From Celeribacter litoreus (GTDB lineage Bacteria; Pseudomonadota; Alphaproteobacteria; Rhodobacterales; Rhodobacteraceae), in NCBI RefSeq assembly GCF_020165855.1, contig NZ_JAIUFY010000008.1, positions 1 through 64,000 of the forward strand: a DNA stretch of 64,000 bases, in the 5' to 3' direction. A program made the position numbers and the translations under genes. Positions within the stretch are counted from its first letter, which is position 1; each line of letters starts with the position of its first letter. The notes beneath the pieces were generated by a model, which saw only the letters and a list, made by a program, of their open reading frames with translations, had not been told where the DNA came from and searched no databases. Below, piece after piece: positions 43,355-52,462 of the stretch.

Positions 43355-45238
43355 ATGAAAGATCAGGATATCGTAGACCTGTCTTGGGACGAATTTGACG
43401 AACTGCGCGACCCGCGCGCGTCGACCAATGATTTCGACGCTGTCGTAGAGCGCGCAATCTCGCGCCGCGGCTTCCTTGGCGGGGCGCTCGCATTCGGCTC
43501 CGGCGCGCTCGCGATGGGTGCTGGCCTCATGTCCTCCACGACCGCCGCCCGCGCGGACGGTCACATGGGTTTTGCGTTCAAGCCGATCGACATCGCCACC
43601 GACCACGACATCCACGTGCCGGACGGCTACAAGTGGAAAGTCCTCGTGCGCTGGGGCGACGCGCTCTTCTCCGACGCCGCGAATGCCTACTCGCCGGAAA
43701 CCGGCGTGGACGTCTCCATGTCCGACCGCGTGTTCGGTGAAAACACCGACGGCATGGAAACCTTCGTCGATGGCGATAAGACCGTCCTCGCGATCAACTC
43801 CGAATACGTGAATCCGAAAATCAACCTGCCGGCCGCCTCCGAGGGCAAGCCGCAGTCCGCTGACGAAGTCATGATGCTCAAGAACATGCAGGGCGTGACC
43901 GTCATGGAAGTGGCTGACACCGGCAACGGTTTCGAGGTCGTCGTCGACAGCCCCTACAACCGCCGCATCACCCATGAGACCGTGATGACCATGGACGGTC
44001 CGGCGGCTGGGTCCGATCTCGTCAAAACCAACGCCGATCCGGAAGGCATGTCGCCCAAAGGCACCATGAACAACTGTGGGTCCGGTAAGACGCTCTGGGG
44101 CACCTACCTGACCTGTGAAGAGAACTTCAACGGCTACTTCGGTGCGACCGGTGCGTACGAAGAACGCGCTGACTTCAAACGCTACGGCATTGGTGGCGAA
44201 GGCCGCTATGCCTACGAGAAGTTCGACACCCGCTACGACCTCTCCAAAGAGCCGAACGAACCCTACCGCCACGGTTGGGTCACCGAGATCAACCCGCTCG
44301 ACCCGTCCTCCACGCCGATCAAACACACCGCTCTCGGCCGTTTCAAGCACGAGAACGCCGAGATGGTGCAGGCCAACGACGGTCGTGTGGTGGTCTACAT
44401 GGGCGACGACGAGCGCGGCGAGTTCATGTACAAATTCGTCTCCAACGGCACCTGGACCGAGGGCGGCTCCACCGAGGGTCTTCTGTCTGACGGCACGCTC
44501 TATGTCGCCAAGTTCAACGACGACATGACCGGCGCATGGCTCCCGCTCACACCGGAAACCACGGGCATGTCCATCGAGGAAATCCTCGTCTTCTCCCGTA
44601 TCGCAGGCTCCAAAGTCGGCGCGACCACCATGGACCGTCCGGAATGGATCGCAGCCAACCCGCTCAAGTGCGAGGCCTACTGCGCCCTGACCAACAACAA
44701 GAACCGCGGCATCAAAACCAACGCTGGTGGCGATGAAACCCCGGTTGGCGGCCCGAACCCGCGCGAGGCCAACAAATACGGCCAGATCGTGCGCTGGACC
44801 CCGACCGGCGAAGACCACGGCTCCGAGACCTTCGCATGGGATCTCTACGTTATGGCCGGCAACCCGAACGTCCACGACAACGCCTATGGCGGCTCTGACA
44901 ACGTCACCGCCGGCAACATGTTCAACTCGCCGGACGGCATGGCCTTCTCCTCCGACGGCTACCTCTGGATCCAGACCGACGGCGACGACAGCAACGAAGG
45001 CGACTTCGCAGGCCAAGGCAACAACCAGATGCTCGTGGGCAACACGGAAACCGGCGAAATCGCCCGCTTCCTCACCGCCCCGAACGGCGCAGAAGTCACG
45101 GGCCTGTGCTGGTCCGCGGACAAGAAAGTGGCTTTTGTGGGCATCCAACACCCGGGCGGCGCTTGGCCCGACGGCGCCGGCAAACCGCGCTCTGCCGTCA
45201 TCTCCGTGTGGCGCGAAGACGGCGCCACCATCGGCTAA
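43355..45238 (+). CDS. phoX: PhoX-family alkaline phosphatase (DUF839), Tat-exported
   Basis: Periplasmic Ca2+/Fe3+ phosphatase releasing phosphate from organic esters, common in marine bacteria. 627 residues from the ATG with GGAG seven bases upstream. The twin-arginine motif SRRGFLGGAL lies at about 36-45, later than usual because of an acidic N-terminal extension (DLSWDEFDELRDPR), which PhoX proteins share. Metal/cofactor segments include NNCGSGKTLWGTYLTCEENFNGYFG, ERPEW-like TMDRPEWIA and NMFNSPDGMAFSSDGYLWIQTDGD. The Pho-box-like repeat upstream fits phosphate control. Confidence 0.9.
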   Translation: MKDQDIVDLSWDEFDELRDPRASTNDFDAVVERAISRRGFLGGALAFGSGALAMGAGLMSSTTAARADGHMGFAFKPIDIATDHDIHVPDGYKWKVLVRWGDALFSDAANAYSPETGVDVSMSDRVFGENTDGMETFVDGDKTVLAINSEYVNPKINLPAASEGKPQSADEVMMLKNMQGVTVMEVADTGNGFEVVVDSPYNRRITHETVMTMDGPAAGSDLVKTNADPEGMSPKGTMNNCGSGKTLWGTYLTCEENFNGYFGATGAYEERADFKRYGIGGEGRYAYEKFDTRYDLSKEPNEPYRHGWVTEINPLDPSSTPIKHTALGRFKHENAEMVQANDGRVVVYMGDDERGEFMYKFVSNGTWTEGGSTEGLLSDGTLYVAKFNDDMTGAWLPLTPETTGMSIEEILVFSRIAGSKVGATTMDRPEWIAANPLKCEAYCALTNNKNRGIKTNAGGDETPVGGPNPREANKYGQIVRWTPTGEDHGSETFAWDLYVMAGNPNVHDNAYGGSDNVTAGNMFNSPDGMAFSSDGYLWIQTDGDDSNEGDFAGQGNNQMLVGNTETGEIARFLTAPNGAEVTGLCWSADKKVAFVGIQHPGGAWPDGAGKPRSAVISVWREDGATIG

Positions 45239-45274
45239 GCCGACACGGGATTTAACCCCCAAGAATTTTATCAG

Positions 45275-45310
45275 GCGAGGGGCGCGGCGAAAGCTGCGCC
45301 TCTTATTTTG
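45275..45310 (+). terminator. Probable terminator of phoX
   Basis: GAGG-GGCGCGGC-GAAA-GCTGCGCCTC, an imperfect stem with a GAAA loop, followed by TTATTTTG. Confidence 0.55.
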
Positions 45311-45460
45311 TTAGGGAGAGCATTACGTTGATGGTTTCCTGAGCAGAACTTCTCGATGTTTCTTTCCATTTGCAAAGATTGGCCTTTGGGCTTGACTCAA
45401 ATCTTAGCGGTTCCCATTCGTAGATCGTGTCGAGTTATTTCCCTTGTGAGAGGTTTTAAA

Positions 45461-46162
45461 ATGGAACGTATTATAATTGTTCTGGTTTGCTTGTTCGCAG
45501 GCGCTGCCGGAAGTTATTTTTACTTTGATAATTCTACGACAACTGATGCGGAAGTTATAATTGGCGCCCCAAGTTACCAAAAATTTCTTAGAACAGCGAC
45601 TGTTCCCACCTCTCTCACGATTATCGCAGTACACGAACGCGATAATGGAAATAATGCCGTCGCAATGGTCAAAGCCGAGGCCAAAACGCTGATCGGTGTA
45701 GATTTCAGTAATTTTGATTGGACCAGATTGTCAGGGGTCGGAACGTCTATAAATTCTAGCCATCTGGAAGGTGATGCAAAAATTCAGATTAAGGGCATTT
45801 TGCCGGACTTAAAGGTGGATTTGCATCTTGAAGACCCACATACGAGTGAAGTCAAAATCCTAAGCTATACGAGACATATTAAGGAGGAAAAACTTCGTGA
45901 GTTCGCAGAAGAGAAGAAAAGAGCACTGACGGACTGCATCCAAGATAGAGCTCTTTACCAAAAAGATATTCTAGAAGATGCAAAAAACACCGTGATTGCA
46001 ATGCTTTCTGCGGTCATTCCCTCAAAGCCGAATGGCGAAAGCCTAGTTGAGTTCGATCTTTCATTCGGAAACGAGACCGAGTTTTTGGAGCGGGCACGAC
46101 AGTTCGCTGATGGCGAGGTCGCAGAGTGTTCAGCAGGCATCTTCAAATACGATGAGTCTTAA
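45461..46162 (+). CDS. AT-rich gene for a single-pass membrane or exported protein of unknown function
   Basis: 233 residues from the ATG after GAGAGGTTTTAAA. A hydrophobic N-terminus (MERIIIVLVCLFAGAAGSYF) anchors or exports the rest. The body has the look of a DUF4230-type domain (FLRTATVPTSLTIIAVHERDNGNN, VKAEAKTLIGVDFSNFDWTRL), but the match is not firm. Codon use is A/T-rich (AAA, ATT, GAA, TTT), unlike every neighbour, pointing to recent acquisition. It stands alone between phoX and an MFS transporter, next to a gene remnant. Upstream 45311-45460 holds only its presumed promoter. Confidence 0.72.
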   Translation: MERIIIVLVCLFAGAAGSYFYFDNSTTTDAEVIIGAPSYQKFLRTATVPTSLTIIAVHERDNGNNAVAMVKAEAKTLIGVDFSNFDWTRLSGVGTSINSSHLEGDAKIQIKGILPDLKVDLHLEDPHTSEVKILSYTRHIKEEKLREFAEEKKRALTDCIQDRALYQKDILEDAKNTVIAMLSAVIPSKPNGESLVEFDLSFGNETEFLERARQFADGEVAECSAGIFKYDES

Positions 46163-46207
46163 AGCGCAATCACTGCACGCCGCCTCCATGTCCACGATCA
46201 GGGTCTC

Positions 46208-46318
46208 TCACAAATACCAAGCCACCACATAGGCCAGCTCTGCGCCCCGATAGATCGGCAGGGCGATCATGGACGTGTACCCTTTCGGCAGGCCCGTCCT
46301 AATTAGACCGAGCCTCAT
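46208..46318 (-). pseudogene. C-terminal remnant of a GAF-domain gene
   Basis: The minus-strand frame ends in GLPKGYTSMIALPIYRGAEL then AYVVAWYL and a stop, a sequence typical of the end of GAF-type sensory domains. Only 36 codons remain in frame and they begin inside the end of the MFS gene, so the 5' part has been lost. It abuts the AT-rich gene, marking a probable insertion/deletion junction. Confidence 0.5.
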
Positions 46319-47564
46319 CCTCCTCCGTCCCCCCATGTTCCGCAGACCACACGCCAGCGGCTTCGACGGCCACCGCGGAGCTCGAGGGCAGGACGTTCAG
46401 GTAGCTCTCGGTGTCCTCGACCGGCACGGCTGCGCGTTTGACGATCCGGTAGGCGGCGTAGAGCGCGATTGCGACAAAGGTGACGCCGGTTACGAGCCAG
46501 AAACCGTTGGGACCGAGCGCCTCCATCACCGCGCCGGTCAGCAACGGACCCGCAATCGCGCCGACCCCGAAGGTGAACACCAGCCCTCCGGACGCAGCGG
46601 GCATTTCGTCCGGCGACAGCGTGTCATTCGCGTATGCGAGGAAGAGGGCGTAGAGCGGTGTCGTGACCCCGCCCGCGACAAAGGCCGTCGCCATCAAGAG
46701 CCAGATGTTGTCTGCCATGATCCAGCCAAAGCCGCTTGCCGCAGTGCCGATGGCGGCTGCGCCGAAAATGACCTTGCGCCGGTCGATTTTGTCGGAGAGC
46801 CAGCCAATCGGGTATTGGAACGCCAACACGCCCGCGAACAGCATGGCCACAAACAGCGCAATTTCGGATGCGCTCAGCCCGATCTGCGTGCCGAAGACCG
46901 CCCCCATGCCGGACTGTGTCGCGTAGATACACCCGAGCAGGAAAATCCCGACCGTGCCCAAGGGAGAGCTTCGGAAGAGTTTGCGCAGCGGCATCGGCTG
47001 TGCCACCTCGACCGCTGGCACTGGCGTGACCGACAGGAGAATGGGCGCGAACGAGATCGAGACGAGGATCGACGCCCCGATAAACAGAACCGATGTGGCA
47101 GCGTCGCCGAGGGTCAGAAGGCCCTGCGCGCCGATGATGCCGAAGGTCTGCGCCAGCATATAGGCCGACAATACCTTGCCTCGGGTGTCATTCGTCGCGG
47201 AGTGGTTGAGCCAGCTTTCCGCAGTCACATAAATCCCCGACATGCAGAACCCGATCAGGATGCGCAGCAGCGTCCACGCCCATGGCTCCGTCAAAAGGGG
47301 CAGGGCGATCAAGGCCGCTGACATGAAGCTCCCCAGCGCCGCAAACACGCGCACATGCCCCACACGGCGGATCATCTTCGGCGTGATCTGCGCGCCGGAC
47401 AGGAACCCGATGAAATAGCCGGAGGTGACGACTGCCAGCTCGGTCGCCGAAAACCCTTCGATCGCGCCGCGCAGGCCGATGAGGGTGAACTGCATCCCGT
47501 TGCCGAGCATCACCAGAAGAATGCCGAGAAGGAGAGCCCAAATGCTCGTCAAGACAGATATCAT
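46299..47564 (-). CDS. Major facilitator superfamily transporter
   Basis: 421 residues from ATG 47564 (MISVLTSIWALLLGILLVML) with about twelve membrane segments. The loop 2-3 motif appears as GAQITPKMIRRVGHVRVFAALG, and GWLSDKIDRRKVIFGAAAIG is its repeat in the second half, a pattern of the YcaD/UMF2-type subfamily. The acidic C-terminal tail (EHGGTEEDEARSN) is cytoplasmic. The substrate is unknown. An in-frame TTG ten codons upstream is an alternative start. The last 20 bases overlap the GAF remnant. Confidence 0.88.
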   Translation of the reverse strand: MISVLTSIWALLLGILLVMLGNGMQFTLIGLRGAIEGFSATELAVVTSGYFIGFLSGAQITPKMIRRVGHVRVFAALGSFMSAALIALPLLTEPWAWTLLRILIGFCMSGIYVTAESWLNHSATNDTRGKVLSAYMLAQTFGIIGAQGLLTLGDAATSVLFIGASILVSISFAPILLSVTPVPAVEVAQPMPLRKLFRSSPLGTVGIFLLGCIYATQSGMGAVFGTQIGLSASEIALFVAMLFAGVLAFQYPIGWLSDKIDRRKVIFGAAAIGTAASGFGWIMADNIWLLMATAFVAGGVTTPLYALFLAYANDTLSPDEMPAASGGLVFTFGVGAIAGPLLTGAVMEALGPNGFWLVTGVTFVAIALYAAYRIVKRAAVPVEDTESYLNVLPSSSAVAVEAAGVWSAEHGGTEEDEARSN

Positions 47565-47741
47565 GCGTGGTGCTTTCTGTTCGAGGCGCGTCAAAGCGAT
47601 CTGCGCCTGTCTCTCGTCGTAAACGCAGGTTCAGCGCGTCGCTAGGATGAGAGCGACGTTAGCGCAGGACATTCTTTACGCTACGCGAGGGACGCCCAAG
47701 CACGCAAGACTTTGAGCTACCACAGACTGCTTCTGTGGTGT

Positions 47742-48707
47742 TCACCCCATCACCGGCGTTTCCAGCGCCTCCACCGTCTCGAAAATCTTCGCCCTGAGCC
47801 AGCGGTGGGACGGAGAACGGTCGTGTCGGCGGTGCCAGTAGAGACGGAGTTTCTGATTGGGGACTTCGACGGGCGGACGATAGATCGAGAGGCCCAGTTT
47901 TCCCGCCACGGCCTGTGCGGTCTGTCCCGGAATGGTGGCAATCAGGTCGCTTTGGGCGGTCGCGACGGCGACGGCGTGGAAATGGGGAAGGGCGAGGGTC
48001 ACCCGACGCTCCCGACCCGCACGCGCGAGGCAAGTGTCCACGATCCCACTCAGACTCCCGTCGATGGACCGCAGGGCATGTTGCAACTCGCAAAACAGAT
48101 CAATCGGCATCATATCCCCCGGCCGCACGCCAGCATCTACAATTTCCGGATGATCCCTGCGCGCCACCACGAGGAACTGTGACTCCATGAGCGCCGCGCT
48201 CGACACCCAGTCTGCCTGCATCTCCATATCCCGCTCGAGCGCCATGTCGATCATGCTGTCCCGCAAGAGCGTCGCCACATCCCCCGTCGCCCCCTCAATC
48301 ATTCGAAGCGTGACCGCTGGCGCGATGTGGGACACGCGGGCAAAGAGGCGGGGCATCACCAGAGTCGCGAAGAAGTCTGCACCACAGAGCGTAAAGGCAC
48401 GGTCCAACTCCGCAGGGTCAAAGGTCTCTTCGTCGTTGATCGCGCCTTCGAGATCACTCAGCGCCCGCTGGATCGTCTCCGCGACAATCTCTGCGCGCGG
48501 CGTCGGGATCATCTCGTTTCCGCGACGCACAAAGAGCTCGTCCGAGAGGTGATGCCGCAGACGCGAGAGCGCGTTGCTCACCGCAGGCTGGCTCAACCCG
48601 ATGAGGTCGCCCGCCCGCGTCACGCTCCGTTCGCGCATCAAGGCGTCGAACACGCGGAGCAGGTTGAGATCGAATGACGCAAAATTCACGAGAGTGATGG
48701 ACCCCAT
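47742..48707 (-). CDS. LysR-family transcriptional regulator
   Basis: 321 residues. The N-terminal helix-turn-helix (NLLRVFDALMRERSVTRAGDLIGLSQPAVSNALSRLR) is followed by a periplasmic-binding-like sensor domain (TLCGADFFATLVMPRLFARV and so on). It resembles the NodD/PcpR-type group. The start at 48707 has a weak ribosome site; a GTG seven codons downstream is possible. It is divergent from the cupin gene, 145 bases away, which is the likely target. Confidence 0.88.
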   Translation of the reverse strand: MGSITLVNFASFDLNLLRVFDALMRERSVTRAGDLIGLSQPAVSNALSRLRHHLSDELFVRRGNEMIPTPRAEIVAETIQRALSDLEGAINDEETFDPAELDRAFTLCGADFFATLVMPRLFARVSHIAPAVTLRMIEGATGDVATLLRDSMIDMALERDMEMQADWVSSAALMESQFLVVARRDHPEIVDAGVRPGDMMPIDLFCELQHALRSIDGSLSGIVDTCLARAGRERRVTLALPHFHAVAVATAQSDLIATIPGQTAQAVAGKLGLSIYRPPVEVPNQKLRLYWHRRHDRSPSHRWLRAKIFETVEALETPVMG

Positions 48708-48852
48708 ATCGTTTCAAAATTCGGTTCTGAGCGGCCCCTGAAGTATGAAGAGGATGGGGGGAATAAAACAAGCCCCACCCCATGAAACCACGGATCAATA
48801 CCCCCGACAGGGCGCTAAAGAGGCGTCTGTCGGCACGGGAGAGGAGTGCGTT

Positions 48853-49332
48853 ATGCCGAAACTTTGTGATGTAGAAGCCATCTGGATGCTGGGCGGAGTG
48901 TTCCGCAGCTTTCGTCAGGACGGAGCGCCCCCCGGCGGCACATACCTATTGGAGCAGGTTTTGCCGCACGGCTTCTCCCCTCCGCGCCATATCCACCATA
49001 ACGAAGACGAGACTTTCTACATGTTGGCAGGTGAAATCAGTTTTCTCGTTGGTGACGAAATCGTCAAAATCCGCGCAGGTGATGTTTTATGCGCCCCGAA
49101 GGGCGTTCCGCACACTTTTGTCGTGACGAGTGAGGAAGGCGCCCGCATGCTCACGATTACGGATAAGGGGGAGTTCGAAGCGATGGTCCGCACGGCGGGA
49201 CACGTCGCGGACTATGATGGATTGCCCCCGAATACGGGGGAACCAACCTCCGAAGACATTTTACGGCTCGAAGCGGCTTGCCGCGCGAATGGAATTGAAG
49301 TCGTCGGCCCCCCTTTGGCCGCCGCTGCATAA
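48853..49332 (+). CDS. Cupin-domain protein
   Basis: 159 residues from ATG 48853 with GAGAGGAG upstream. A single cupin fold: motif 1 SPPRHIHHNEDETFYMLAGE (His, His, Glu metal ligands) and motif 2 APKGVPHTFV. Proteins of this type resemble quercetin dioxygenase-like cupins, but activity cannot be inferred. It diverges from the LysR gene and is followed 15 bases later by a small membrane-protein gene. Confidence 0.88.
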   Translation: MPKLCDVEAIWMLGGVFRSFRQDGAPPGGTYLLEQVLPHGFSPPRHIHHNEDETFYMLAGEISFLVGDEIVKIRAGDVLCAPKGVPHTFVVTSEEGARMLTITDKGEFEAMVRTAGHVADYDGLPPNTGEPTSEDILRLEAACRANGIEVVGPPLAAAA

Positions 49333-49347
49333 CTGGAGACCTTTGGA

Positions 49348-49716
49348 ATGACTGCATCTAAAATATCTTTTGCCTGTGCCCCCGTAATTGCCCTCCTGGG
49401 CATGGCATGGGGGATCGCCATGGCGATCAGCACGGACCACTCAACCGCCCCCGTGCACGCGCACCTCAACCTCTTGGGCTGGGTGTCGCTCTTCCTGATG
49501 GGCATCTACTACAAACTGCACGAAGAGATCGACGGCCTCTTCCTCGCCCGCATTCAGGCGATCATCTGGGCGGCCGCCTCCCTCCTGATCGCCCTCGGCA
49601 TCGCGCTGATCCACATGAACAACCCCGTCGGCGACCCCATCGCCGCAGTGATGTCGATCGTGCTCTTCCTCGACATGATCCTCTTCGTCGTCCTCGTCGC
49701 AAAATCGCGGCAGTGA
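49348..49716 (+). CDS. Small membrane protein resembling a haem-copper oxidase subunit I fragment
   Basis: 122 residues with four hydrophobic segments. HAHLNLLGWVSLFLMGIYYK recalls the haem-ligand helix of NorB/cbb3 subunit I proteins, and this stand-alone four-helix form occurs widely in proteobacteria. It cannot house the binuclear centre alone. CTGGAGACC precedes the ATG. It follows the cupin gene by 15 bases and probably shares its LysR-controlled promoter. Confidence 0.78.
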   Translation: MTASKISFACAPVIALLGMAWGIAMAISTDHSTAPVHAHLNLLGWVSLFLMGIYYKLHEEIDGLFLARIQAIIWAAASLLIALGIALIHMNNPVGDPIAAVMSIVLFLDMILFVVLVAKSRQ

Positions 49717-49963
49717 GAGGGGGCCTTTGCAGAGCGAACGATTGAGGCTTCGCTCTGCACTCCCCACTACTGGGTATCAAGGCGCTGTTTTGTGTCCCGA
49801 AATCGCCCTCCTGCGCAAATATGCTGCGTGCCCTCTGCATCTCCGCGCAATTTTAGGCGGAATTGTCGCGGCCCGGCCCCTTCAATCTTTCGTGTCCCCT
49901 CTGTAGGTTGCGCGCGATTTGGCGCGAGCCTCCTCCCTCGCGCGCCATATGGAGAGTGAAATT
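49717..49963 (+). other. Intergenic region before the first DctP gene
   Basis: 247 bases, presumably the promoter of the orphan DctP gene. A repeat GCGCGATTTGGCGCG (about 49911-49925) is present. No small gene or strong operator recognised. Confidence 0.35.
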
Positions 49964-51052
49964 ATGGACCGTCGTTCTTTTCTGAAAACTTCCGCTTTGG
50001 GTGGCTCTGCCGCTGCCGCTTCGACCCTTGCCGCGCCGATGTATGCGCAGGGCCGTCGCACGCTGACCATGGTGTGTTCGTGGCCGCGTGGTCTTGCTGG
50101 TGTGTGGGATGCTGTCGAGCGTTTCGTTGATAGCGTGAACACCATGTCCGAAGGCCAGCTGACCATTGACGCGCGGGCCTCGGGCGAGCTTGTGGGTGGT
50201 CTCGAGGTGTTTGACGCCGTGACCTCCGGTCAGGCTGACATCTACCACTCCGCTGAATACTACTTCATGGGTCAGCACCCGGCGTTTGCCTATTTCACCA
50301 CCGCGCCGTTCGGCATGACCGCGCCGGAGATGGCTGTGTGGTACTACGGTATGGGCGGCATGGAGCTGCACCGCAAACTGGGTGAAATCTTCGGCATGCA
50401 CACCAACATCGGCGGCCAGACCGGCGCGCAGGGTGGCGGTTGGTATCGTCAGGAAATCACCTCTGTCGAAGACTTTAAAGGCCTCAAACTCCGCATGCCG
50501 GGTCTCGGTGGCGAAGTGGTCGGCAAGCTCGGCGCCTCCGTGCAGGTGATGCCGGCGGGCGACATCTATCAGGCCCTGTCCTCCGGCGCCCTCGACGGCA
50601 CCGAATGGGTCGGCCCGTGGTCCGATGAGCGTCTCGGTCTGCAAGAGGTCTGTGACTACTTCTATCCGGCTGGCTTCCACGAGCCGGGCTCCGCGCTCTC
50701 CGTGAACACCAACCTCGATGTGTTTGAATCCCTCACCCCGGGCCAGCAGCGCATCATCGACAACGCCGCGGCAGAAGCCAACCAGTTCGACTACGCACTG
50801 TTCCTCGCGAACAACGGCCCGGCGCTCCAGCGCCTGATCGCGGGTGGCACCCAGATCAAACAATTCCCGGCAGACGTATGGGATGCGTTCGGTGCAGCCT
50901 CCAAAGAAGTGCTCGACCAGTATATGGACGACGAAATCTTCGCAGAAGTCCGCGCCTCCGCAGAGGCCGCGATGGCCGCGACCTCCGGTTGGATGGGCCG
51001 CTCCGACAGCTTCTACACCCAACAGCGTAACCGCGTGCTCGGCCTCGACTGA
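49964..51052 (+). CDS. TRAP transporter substrate-binding protein DctP, orphan copy
   Basis: 362 residues. The Tat signal MDRRSFLKTSALGG is cleaved near MYAQ. The ATG has GGAGAGTG upstream. DctP hallmarks include GELVGGLEVFDAVTSGQADIY, GGWYRQEITSVEDFKGLKLRMPG and ALDGTEWVGPWSDERLG. It shares most residues with the second DctP gene at 56337, including near-identical signal peptide and C-terminus, so the two are recent paralogues. No dctQ or dctM follows here; a strong terminator does. It may feed the membrane subunits encoded at 57.6-60.9 kb with another ligand. Confidence 0.9.
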   Translation: MDRRSFLKTSALGGSAAAASTLAAPMYAQGRRTLTMVCSWPRGLAGVWDAVERFVDSVNTMSEGQLTIDARASGELVGGLEVFDAVTSGQADIYHSAEYYFMGQHPAFAYFTTAPFGMTAPEMAVWYYGMGGMELHRKLGEIFGMHTNIGGQTGAQGGGWYRQEITSVEDFKGLKLRMPGLGGEVVGKLGASVQVMPAGDIYQALSSGALDGTEWVGPWSDERLGLQEVCDYFYPAGFHEPGSALSVNTNLDVFESLTPGQQRIIDNAAAEANQFDYALFLANNGPALQRLIAGGTQIKQFPADVWDAFGAASKEVLDQYMDDEIFAEVRASAEAAMAATSGWMGRSDSFYTQQRNRVLGLD

Positions 51053-51075
51053 TCGGTCTGACAAGCAACAAAAAA

Positions 51076-51107
51076 GCCGCGCAGAGAGAACACTCTGCGC
51101 GGCTTTT
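51076..51107. terminator. Bidirectional terminator of the orphan dctP and the Hint-domain gene
   Basis: GCCGCGCAGAG-AGAACA-CTCTGCGCGGC, an 11-bp perfect stem, with TTTTC on the plus side and CTTTTTTGTTG on the minus side. Confidence 0.92.
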
Positions 51108-51129
51108 CTATTTCGAAATGCAGCCGTGA

Positions 51130-52188
51130 TCAGGCGGCGATATCTGCCTCGGAGACCATTGCACCCGTCAGGCCGGTCGCTTCGCGATACACTTGGGCTT
51201 CGTGCTTGGTCAGGGTCGGCAGGCCTGTTTTCTCATGGGCGATGTGCGCCTCCGTGAGATCGCCAAAACGCTCCTCAATCTCATTGCGGTCCCGCGCAGA
51301 CAGGTTCTCGGACGAAACTTCGCCGAGGAACAGGCTCTCCACAGGTTGCCCGTTTGCGATGATGATCTCGTGCTCGTCAAGCAGCAGGTTATACCAGTGA
51401 ATCCATTTGCCAGTTTCCTGCTCGGAAGCTTCGATCTCGGACAGGAACTTCGCGGGCGCAAAGGCCTGCTCTGTTCCAAAGAGCAACTCAACCTCTGCGC
51501 CGGAGAGTGCAACGCGGTGGTTGATCGACAGGTAGAGATCACGCGTCGGCTGGCCTTCGCCAAAGAAATCCGCCGGAATGCATCGCGGACGTGCGCCGAG
51601 TCGATCGGCAGATGCAGTCGTGCGGAACCGTTGATAGGTGACGTAGCGGATCGGCTTTTGCGCGCCTGAGGCCGTCAGGACGAGATCACCCTCTTTCAAG
51701 ACCTCGATAGGGCGGTCGCCAAAGGGTGTACGGATCAGGGTGCCTTTGAGAAGGCAAATCGCAGTCGGCGTCGGCGTCGTAGTCGCATTATCAATGGCGA
51801 CCGCGCCGTTCCCGAAGCTATTCATCTCGGCTTCGGTCGCATTGTCATTGGGTAGGAAGTACAGGCGCTGGTCTTTCCCTGGTCCATTGTAGTCGTAGAC
51901 CGTGATAATGTAGACTTCGTGGCCTTCGTACTGGTCCGGTACTTTGCCCTCGTTTAACGGCAAAGTGCCTGAGACCTCGAATTCGAAATTGTACAAAACC
52001 CCGTTGATCTCGACCAGCGTGTCAGGATCCCCTGTACCATTCCCGGAGCTTTCTAGAATGAGGTCACCGTCCGCGCCGTCCGCCACAAAATTCAATTCAA
52101 CGGCTGCATCGCTCTTGATGTTCAGAGCCGCGTTTTTTGCGTTAAGGCCGTCAGTTCTTGCCCAATACGTGGTGTCAAACGTTGCCAT
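51130..52188 (-). CDS. Hint (Hedgehog/intein) domain protein
   Basis: 352 residues, no classical signal peptide. Residues 1-140 form a Gly/Asn/Asp-rich beta region (DGADGDLILESSGNGTGDPD). A Hint domain runs from about 145 to 290. It begins with C145 in AICLLKGTLIRTPFGDRPIE, the self-splicing block A cysteine with GTLI, and has a block-B-like SINHRVALSG histidine. No C-terminal HN/C splice block is visible, so one-sided cleavage, as in Hedgehog autoprocessing, is more likely than splicing. Such proteins are numerous in roseobacters, often secreted by type I systems. GC-skewed neighbours suggest it is an accessory gene. Confidence 0.82.
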   Translation of the reverse strand: MATFDTTYWARTDGLNAKNAALNIKSDAAVELNFVADGADGDLILESSGNGTGDPDTLVEINGVLYNFEFEVSGTLPLNEGKVPDQYEGHEVYIITVYDYNGPGKDQRLYFLPNDNATEAEMNSFGNGAVAIDNATTTPTPTAICLLKGTLIRTPFGDRPIEVLKEGDLVLTASGAQKPIRYVTYQRFRTTASADRLGARPRCIPADFFGEGQPTRDLYLSINHRVALSGAEVELLFGTEQAFAPAKFLSEIEASEQETGKWIHWYNLLLDEHEIIIANGQPVESLFLGEVSSENLSARDRNEIEERFGDLTEAHIAHEKTGLPTLTKHEAQVYREATGLTGAMVSEADIAA

Positions 52189-52462
52189 TTTGCCAGCCTA
52201 CCAATTCGATTACGGATACTACGAGTTTCTCAGTGGAAATTGGCATTTTCAGGGCGTTTCTGTCCAGTCCTTCCTTAAATTTGGAGGGGATTTGTGTCTG
52301 TGAGCGCGGGACACCATGTCTCATGTCGCCGCTGCGCGGAGTGCGATATACTTTCTCGTGCGAATATGTAGATGACTTCGCGTTTTTGACCGATTTTTTT
52401 GCAAGGCCAGCGGCGACTTGCCGCCGCACTTCAAGAGAGGCGAAACAGAGGAGGGCCGCAGG
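52189..52462. promoter_or_regulatory. Divergent spacer between the Hint gene and the permease gene
   Basis: 274 bases, AT-rich near 52199-52300 and holding the promoters of both genes. CATTTTCAGGGCG and TTTAAATTTGG runs are visible. No clear ArsR- or MerR-type operator is recognised. Confidence 0.35.

Noticed and set aside
43253-45262. 669-codon open frame antisense to phoX
   Set aside because: phoX on the plus strand has a Tat signal, ribosome site and metal-binding motifs. The antisense frame is a Gly/Val/His/Arg-rich compositional shadow.
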